A stretch of 46,801 nucleotides of DNA from Blastomonas sp. CACIA14H2 (GTDB taxonomy: Bacteria; Pseudomonadota; Alphaproteobacteria; Sphingomonadales; Sphingomonadaceae): assembly GCA_000503195.1 (NCBI GenBank), contig AYSC01000034.1, forward strand, positions 1 through 46,801. The letters run 5' to 3'. Within the stretch, counting starts at the first letter, position 1. Each line of letters starts with the position of its first letter. The position numbers were made by a program, and so were the translations under genes. This document shows positions 41,977 to 46,801 of this stretch, piece after piece. The notes beneath the pieces are model-generated. The model made no database searches, was not told the origin of the DNA, and saw only the letters and a list, made by a program, of their open reading frames with translations.

Positions 41977-43260
41977 TCAGGCCGCGCGGATGGCTTGCGG
42001 CTGCGGGCCAGCCTCGCGCGCGGCAAGCGGCGCGCGCGCCAATATGCGCGCACCCAGCGCGATGGTGACGATGAGCAGCGGCGCCATCAGCGACCAGATC
42101 CGGTTGCTCGCCTGCAGGCCGCTGATCGAAGACTGCACCGAGTCCGGCCATATGATCGCGAGTGCAAGTCCATAGCCGGTGGCGATCCAGCACAGCGCCA
42201 CCAGTCCGGCCTGCTCCGGCGGCGTGGTGCGCTGCAGGATCTCGGGCAGCACGAAGGCGACGGCAAGCCCGAACAGGGTGAGATCGTAATCGTAATTATA
42301 GGGGCTGATGAAGAGCGATGCGCAGCAGATGGCGGCGGCCAGGCGGTTGGGTGCGGTGCCGAGTATCCAGAGGCGGACGAACGCCGCCAGCGCGGCGAGC
42401 GCGACGATGCCGTGAAGGGCCAGCGCCCAGTCCGGTCCCGCTCCCATGCGATAGGCAAAGGCATAGATCGAGGTCATGCGGAACAGCGGATACAGGCCCA
42501 GCCGCAAGAAGACCGTGGCTTCGGCGACGCCGTCGGCAAAGCCTTGCCAGACGGACAGGCCGAGCATCCAGGTGGACAGCAGCAGCAGCGCCAGCACGGT
42601 CGCTGCGGCGACGATGACGGTCTGCCAGCGCCGCTCCATCAGGGTCACCAGCGCAATGCCCACCGCGATATGCGGCTTGATGAGCATCAGACCCAGCGGC
42701 AAGCCGGCCATCGGCTTGCGCTTCAGGAAAGCCAGCAGGAACAGGCCAATCAGCCCTCCGGTCAGGAAGCCGTTCTGACCGGTGCGCATCAGCAGCACCA
42801 GCGTCGGCGCGATGACGATCAGCACCCCGGGCAGATAGGGGCCGGCAATCCGTCGCAACACATGCAGATACAGTCCGAGGCTCGCCAGCATGAACAGCAG
42901 GAAACCCAGGCCGATCGGCAGCGCGGCCAGGGCGGCGGTCACCAGTCCGAATGGCGGAGGATAGGTCCAGGGCATGAACGATTGCGTTCCGGCATGTTCC
43001 CGCTGCGCGGCCAGCATGGTGCGCATGCGATAGGCATCGGCGGGTCGCCCTTCGAGCGCGAGCGTGCCGGCAATATGGAACGCGTCATAATCGGTCAGCT
43101 TCTTGGCCATGCCCAGGCTGGCAGGCGTCTGGAACTGCAGCGCCGACACAATGCCGAGCAACACGAGGATGCCGATCATGGCCATGGCCAGCGGCCTGCG
43201 GGTGAACAGCCCGATGGAAGGTGGTACCGTAACGGAAGGGAGAGAAGCCGCGCTCGACAT
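41977..43260 (-). CDS. GT87-type (DUF2029) membrane glycosyltransferase, second copy
   Basis: A 427-aa protein with the same layout as the gene at 28485: TDYDAFHIAGTLALEGRPADAYRMRTM, FMPWTYPPPFGLVTAALAALPIGLGF, TGQNGFLTGGLIGLF and LMLIKPHIAVGIALVTLMERRWQT. The shared blocks show the two are paralogues in different contexts. Around nine helices. Such enzymes transfer sugars from polyprenyl-phosphate donors to glycolipids or polysaccharides outside the inner membrane. It is divergent from aceA, with a 250-nt region between them. Confidence 0.82.
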   Translation of the reverse strand: MSSAASLPSVTVPPSIGLFTRRPLAMAMIGILVLLGIVSALQFQTPASLGMAKKLTDYDAFHIAGTLALEGRPADAYRMRTMLAAQREHAGTQSFMPWTYPPPFGLVTAALAALPIGLGFLLFMLASLGLYLHVLRRIAGPYLPGVLIVIAPTLVLLMRTGQNGFLTGGLIGLFLLAFLKRKPMAGLPLGLMLIKPHIAVGIALVTLMERRWQTVIVAAATVLALLLLSTWMLGLSVWQGFADGVAEATVFLRLGLYPLFRMTSIYAFAYRMGAGPDWALALHGIVALAALAAFVRLWILGTAPNRLAAAICCASLFISPYNYDYDLTLFGLAVAFVLPEILQRTTPPEQAGLVALCWIATGYGLALAIIWPDSVQSSISGLQASNRIWSLMAPLLIVTIALGARILARAPLAAREAGPQPQAIRAA

Positions 43261-43353
43261 TGCTACCTGTTCATGGCCCGCAACACACGGTGCGTGGCCG
43301 TGTCGCGTCCGGAGGCTTAACCGGCGGCGCCTTCGATATGGTTAACGCGCCGA

Positions 43354-43387
43354 TGTAAAGAACATTACAAGTTGACATACGTTATGT
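43354..43387. promoter_or_regulatory. Two dyads in the aceA/GT87 divergent region
   Basis: TGTAA-N6-TTACA (43354-43369) and ACATA-N3-TATGT (43375-43387) lie together, next to a perfect TTGACA (43372-43377). They are about 130-160 nt upstream of the aceA start codon in an AT-rich stretch. They are probably sites for a regulator of isocitrate lyase; the protein is unknown. A matching -10 box is not clear. The rest of 43261-43513 holds no gene. Confidence 0.4.
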
Positions 43388-43513
43388 TCGCATCTGCGGC
43401 GAAAACACAAGATATCCGCGCAAAAAATGCCCAGATAGGCCGTGTATCGCGTAAATTGCAGCCATGGGATGTCAATATGTGACACGCCACGATTCGCAAT
43501 GAGGAAGCTATCC

Positions 43514-45106
43514 ATGTCCTATACCGACCAGATCCGCGCCAACGAACAGCTCGTTGCCAGCAAGGAGGGGCGCTGGACCGGCATCAATCCGGAATCCGTC
43601 GCGCGCATGCAGCTGCAGAACCGGTTCAGGACCGGGCTCGACATCGCGCGCTATACCGCCAAGATCATGCGCGAGGACATGGCAGCCTATGATGCCGATC
43701 CGTCGCAATACACCCAGTCGCTCGGCTGCTGGCACGGTTTCATCGCGCAGCAGAAGATGATCGCGATCAAGAAGCATTTCGGCACCACCAAGCGCAAGTA
43801 TCTGTACCTTTCGGGCTGGATGGTCGCCGCGCTGCGCAGCGAATTCGGTCCGCTGCCCGACCAGTCGATGCACGAGAAGACCAGCGTTCCCGCGCTGATC
43901 GAGGAGCTGTACACCTTCCTGCGCCAGGCCGACGCGCGCGAGCTCGACCTGCTGTTCAGCGGCATCGACAAGGCGCGCGCCGCCGGCGATAGCGCGAAGG
44001 AGAAGGAACTGCTCGATCAGGTCGAGAACTTCCAGACGCATGTCGTGCCGATCATCGCCGATATCGATGCCGGGTTCGGCAATGCGGAAGCCACCTATCT
44101 GCTCGCCAAGAAGATGATCGAGGCCGGCGCCTGTGCGCTGCAGATCGAGAACCAGGTGTCCGACGAAAAGCAGTGCGGCCACCAGGACGGCAAGGTCACC
44201 GTGCCGCACGAGGACTTCCTCGCCAAGATCCGCGCCTGCCGCTATGCGTTCCTGGAACTCGGCGTCGAGGACGGCATCATCGTCACCCGCACCGATTCGC
44301 TGGGCGCGGGCTTGACCAAGCAGATCGCGGTCAGCCATGAGCCGGGCGATATCGGCGACCAGTATAACAGCTTCCTCGATTGCGAGGAGATCGACCCCGC
44401 CACTGCGCGCAACGGCGATGTCATCATCAACCGCAACGGCCGCCTGCTGCGCCCGAAGCGCCTGCCCAGCAACCTGTTCCAGTTCCGCGAAGGCACTGGC
44501 GCCGATCGCTGCGTGCTCGACAGCATCACCTCGCTGCAGAACGGCGCGGACCTGCTGTGGATCGAGACCGAGAAGCCGCATGTCGAGCAGATCGCGAGCA
44601 TGATGGACCGCATTCGCGAGGTCGTTCCCAACGCTAAGCTGGTCTACAACAACTCGCCCTCGTTCAACTGGACGCTCAACTTCCGCCAGCAGGTCTATGA
44701 CGCGATGGTCGCCGAAGGTCTGGACGTGTCCGAATATGACCGCGCCCAGCTGATGGACGCCAAGTATGACGATACAGAACTCGGCATTGCCGCCGACAAG
44801 CGCATCCGCACCTTCCAGGCCGATGGCGCGCGCCGCGCGGGCATCTTCCACCATCTGATCACGCTGCCCACCTATCACACCGCCGCGCTGTCGACCGACA
44901 ACCTCGCGAAGGAATATTTTGGAGAAGCGGGCATGCTGGGTTATGTACTCGGCGTCCAGCGGCAGGAGATCCGTCAGGGAATCGCATGCGTGAAGCACCA
45001 GAACATGTCTGGAAGCGACATCGGCGATGCTCACAAGGAATATTTCGCTGGCGAGGCGGCGCTGAAGGCAGGCGGCGTCAACAACACGATGAACCAGTTC
45101 TCTTGA
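43514..45106 (+). CDS. aceA: Isocitrate lyase
   Basis: First enzyme of the glyoxylate shunt: isocitrate to glyoxylate plus succinate, letting cells grow on acetate or fatty acids. The 530-aa protein is the long form also seen in Pseudomonas. The catalytic loop is SDEKQCGHQDGKVTVPHEDF with the active-site Cys; IADIDAGFGNAEATYLLAKKMIEAGACALQIENQ, IIVTRTDSLGAGL and NNSPSFNWTLNF are other family blocks. ATG 43514 with SD GAGGAAG is chosen; the frame extends upstream to 43442. A strong terminator follows. Malate synthase is not adjacent. Confidence 0.97.
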   Translation: MSYTDQIRANEQLVASKEGRWTGINPESVARMQLQNRFRTGLDIARYTAKIMREDMAAYDADPSQYTQSLGCWHGFIAQQKMIAIKKHFGTTKRKYLYLSGWMVAALRSEFGPLPDQSMHEKTSVPALIEELYTFLRQADARELDLLFSGIDKARAAGDSAKEKELLDQVENFQTHVVPIIADIDAGFGNAEATYLLAKKMIEAGACALQIENQVSDEKQCGHQDGKVTVPHEDFLAKIRACRYAFLELGVEDGIIVTRTDSLGAGLTKQIAVSHEPGDIGDQYNSFLDCEEIDPATARNGDVIINRNGRLLRPKRLPSNLFQFREGTGADRCVLDSITSLQNGADLLWIETEKPHVEQIASMMDRIREVVPNAKLVYNNSPSFNWTLNFRQQVYDAMVAEGLDVSEYDRAQLMDAKYDDTELGIAADKRIRTFQADGARRAGIFHHLITLPTYHTAALSTDNLAKEYFGEAGMLGYVLGVQRQEIRQGIACVKHQNMSGSDIGDAHKEYFAGEAALKAGGVNNTMNQFS

Positions 45107-45185
45107 GCGAACGGTTCATGGTGATCGGTACTGCGTTATAAGAATGTTTGGCCGATAAAGTTTTCCTGGGGAGGAAAAAGGTTAC

Positions 45186-45218
45186 CCCGCCGGTGGCAAC
45201 ATCGGCGGGTTTCCTTTT
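45186..45218 (+). terminator. Rho-independent terminator after aceA
   Basis: Stem CCCGCCG (45186-45192) and CGGCGGG (45203-45209) with a 10-nt loop, followed by TTTCCTTTT. It lies 80 nt after the aceA stop and fits intrinsic termination of that transcript. Confidence 0.9.
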
Positions 45219-45275
45219 GGTCGCCCGCTTTACTTCATGATAGTCTCTGCGGCGACTCGCGCGACGGAGGGGCAT

Positions 45276-45659
45276 ATGGGCAAGATCATCGGTCTGGGTG
45301 GACTGTTCTTCAAAACACCCGACCCCGAAGGATTGCGCGCCTGGTATGCGCGCGTGCTGGGTCTCAGCTTCGACGAATGGGGCGGGCTCGTCTTCCTGCC
45401 CCAGGACGCCGCGAATCACCCCGGCGCAGGCACGGTGTTTTCGCCCTTTGCCGAGAGCAGCGAATATTTCGCGCCGTCGACCAAGGAATTCATGTTCAAC
45501 CTGATGGTCGACGATCTCGATGCGGTGCTGGTGCGCTGCGCGGCCGAAGGCGTGGAGCCGGTCAAGACCTTCCCCGCCGAGGCCAACGGCCTGTTCGCGC
45601 ACATCATGGACCCCGAAGGCCGCAAGATCGAATTGTGGCAACCCAAGCCGATGGACTGA
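45276..45659 (+). CDS. VOC-family (glyoxalase-like) protein
   Basis: A 127-aa vicinal oxygen chelate-fold protein. It begins GLGGLFFKTPDPEGLRAWYARVLGLSFDEWGGLVFLPQD, continues with the second beta-alpha unit MFNLMVDDLDAVLVRCAAEGVEPVKTFPAEANGLFAHIMDPEGRKIELWQPK. The final E-L-W segment carries the expected metal-ligand Glu. The activity is unknown; such proteins may be dioxygenases, glyoxalases or resistance proteins. ATG 45276 is preceded by GGAGGGG; a longer frame starts at 45237 but lacks a ribosome binding site. Confidence 0.9.
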   Translation: MGKIIGLGGLFFKTPDPEGLRAWYARVLGLSFDEWGGLVFLPQDAANHPGAGTVFSPFAESSEYFAPSTKEFMFNLMVDDLDAVLVRCAAEGVEPVKTFPAEANGLFAHIMDPEGRKIELWQPKPMD

Positions 45660-45719
45660 GCGGCGCATCCGCGCGGGCGATGGTCGCGTAGCTGGCCCAG
45701 TATCACACCACAGGGGGCC

Positions 45720-46292
45720 ATGATGTTCCGATATGCCTTGCTGGCGCTCAGCCTTGTTCCCGTTTCTGCGGCAAGTGCCCAGCCAGCGTCCTCTTCCGCC
45801 CCCGATGCCGCCGCCGCCCGCGCCAGCCTCGCAGGGTCGTGGGAAGGCGAGCTGGGCTATCTCGATTATTCGGCCAATCGCTGGTTCGGCATTCCGGTCA
45901 AGACGCGCATCATCGATCAGGGCGATGGCGCGACGATGCTGCGCATCTCCGATTTCGACGATGGCCCCAAGGTCGGCAATGTCCGCATCACGACGGGCGA
46001 GCTGTTCGATGAAAAGGCCTCGACGGTCGCGGTCGCCACGTTCCGCAAGGGGCGCAGCGTCGAGGTGATGACCTATGCGGTGCGCATCGATCCGGCCTCG
46101 CGCGATGCCATGCACTGGACGATGGTCGAGGAGACGAGAGCCACGGACGACAACCGTCCGGCGACACTCCGCCTCACCACCGTGCGCGATGGCGACAAGG
46201 TCGAGACGCTGAAGCAGGTCGATTTTCTCGACGACGACAAGAGCGAATGGCTCACCCGCAACCGCACCCGCTTGACGCGCGTTGGCGACTGA
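45720..46292 (+). CDS. Secreted protein of unknown function
   Basis: A 190-aa exported protein with signal peptide MMFRYALLALSLVPVSAASAQP. The mature domain is beta-rich: LAGSWEGELGYLDYSANRWFGIPVKTRIIDQGDGATMLRISDFDDG, then VATFRKGRSVEVMTYAVRI and PATLRLTTVRDGDKVETLKQV. The GxW start and repeated strands recall small lipocalin-like envelope proteins, without a named family. It runs the same way as the VOC and DUF2177 genes and may share their transcript. Confidence 0.7.
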   Translation: MMFRYALLALSLVPVSAASAQPASSSAPDAAAARASLAGSWEGELGYLDYSANRWFGIPVKTRIIDQGDGATMLRISDFDDGPKVGNVRITTGELFDEKASTVAVATFRKGRSVEVMTYAVRIDPASRDAMHWTMVEETRATDDNRPATLRLTTVRDGDKVETLKQVDFLDDDKSEWLTRNRTRLTRVGD

Positions 46293-46333
46293 TCGCATCG
46301 TCCGGCAAATCCATCCGCCCGAAAGCCCTGCTC

Positions 46334-46738
46334 ATGCTCCGCTATGCCGCCGCCTATCTGTTCACCGGGCTCGCCTTCGCGCTGATCGACAGCGTCTGGC
46401 TGAAGACCATGGCCCCCCGGCTCTACCAGCCGCTGCTCGGCGATCTGCTCGCGCCCTCGTTCCGGCTGGCCCCTGCGGTAACATTCTATGTGCTGTACAT
46501 CGCCGGCATCCAGATCTTTGCGGTCGTGCCCGCGCTCGCCGATGGCCGCTGGCAGACCGCGCTGGTCAAGGGCGCGCTGCTCGGCTTCTTCTGTTACATG
46601 ACCTATGATCTCACCAACCAGGCGACACTCGCCACCTGGCATACGAAGATCACCGTGCTCGACATTATCTGGGGCACGTTCCTCACCGGATCGTCGGCGC
46701 TGGTCGGCTTTGCGGTGACAAAGGCGGTCTTCAAATAA
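46334..46738 (+). CDS. DUF2177 membrane protein
   Basis: A 134-aa inner-membrane protein with four helices. It begins MLRYAAAYLFTGLAFALIDSVWLKTMAPRLYQPLLGDLL and has FYVLYIAGIQIFAVVPAL, GALLGFFCYMTYDLTNQATLATWHTKITVLDIIWGTFLTGSSA. That is the DUF2177 pattern; function unknown. ATG 46334 is the natural start; the frame upstream is in the preceding gene. Confidence 0.92.
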   Translation: MLRYAAAYLFTGLAFALIDSVWLKTMAPRLYQPLLGDLLAPSFRLAPAVTFYVLYIAGIQIFAVVPALADGRWQTALVKGALLGFFCYMTYDLTNQATLATWHTKITVLDIIWGTFLTGSSALVGFAVTKAVFK

Positions 46739-46762
46739 CCGTCGTTCCAGGGAGCGCGGCAA

Positions 46763-46799
46763 TCCCGCTTTTGCGATAGTCGCAAGAGAGGAAGCGGGA
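46763..46799. terminator. Hairpin at the end of the window
   Basis: Outer arms TCCCGCTT (46763-46770) and AAGCGGGA (46792-46799) enclose inner arms TTGCGA (46771-46776) and TCGCAA (46780-46785), with a 6-nt bulge. No T-run is seen because the window ends, so it may be a terminator for the DUF2177 gene or part of a further leader. Confidence 0.4.
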
Positions 46800-46801
46800 G
46801 T

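Noticed and set aside
41911-43320. 469-codon frame antisense to the second GT87-type gene
   Set aside because: Low-complexity Gln/Arg-rich product; the opposite strand encodes a membrane protein with conserved blocks.

Overview
The window is 46.8 kb of GC-rich chromosomal DNA from an alphaproteobacterium, most likely a sphingomonad (order Sphingomonadales). The evidence is the family content: a CC_3452-type secreted protein, a single long RelA/SpoT homologue, lycopene cyclase CrtY with carotenoid-type hydroxylases, GspL/M/N of a type II secretion system, a 530-residue isocitrate lyase, and GC-rich palindromic intergenic repeats. I see no rRNA, insertion sequence, CRISPR array or complete prophage. 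One tRNA gene, tRNA-Arg(TCT), is present. Most of the window reads as ordinary core chromosome, with one accessory patch at about 30.1-32.1 kb.

Layout. 0.1-5.2 kb: UvrD/PcrA helicase convergent with the (p)ppGpp synthetase/hydrolase, whose leader holds a large terminator-like hairpin. 5.2-10.4 kb: HxlR and LacI regulators, two DUF2807 (GIN-domain) envelope proteins around a methyltransferase, small membrane proteins and an inverted repeat pair. 10.4-14.8 kb: RecF, then a 42-residue peptide plus PspC behind a probable sigma-54 promoter, a queuosine-precursor transporter, the tRNA, a YeeE/YedE permease and a secreted protein. 15-20.3 kb: ferredoxin-NADP reductase, a thioesterase/thiolase-like pair, a MITE-like repeat and gspL-M-N. 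20.4-24.7 kb: a DUF4345-like protein, then a tightly packed SDR-GST-E1alpha-E1beta-lipoyl carrier operon. 24.7-28.4 kb: two fatty-acid-hydroxylase-superfamily proteins around CrtY, and a DUF2141 protein. 28.5-32.1 kb: a GT87-type membrane glycosyltransferase, a cystatin-like lipoprotein, and a probable toxin with two tandem homologous immunity-like genes. 32.1-39.5 kb: small envelope proteins, ThiC under a TPP riboswitch with a coupled lipoprotein, an ABC exporter and an AIM24-family protein. 39.5-46.8 kb: a zinc-peptidase-like secreted protein, MipA/OmpV, a second GT87-type protein, isocitrate lyase with a clear terminator, a VOC protein, a secreted protein and a DUF2177 membrane protein.

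How the genes may work together. The most unusual unit is the five-gene SDR/GST/E1/lipoyl operon. It has both subunits of a thiamine-diphosphate 2-oxoacid dehydrogenase-type E1 and a free 76-residue lipoyl carrier, but no acyltransferase (E2) core and no E3. It does have a glutathione transferase and an SDR whose catalytic tyrosine position is phenylalanine. The second candidate system is the toxin-like protein with its duplicated immunity-like genes, in a patch of lower GC. Other points worth checking are the sigma-54/dyad promoter before pspC, the attenuator-like hairpin before the RelA/SpoT gene, and a lipoprotein with the cystatin QxVxG signature.
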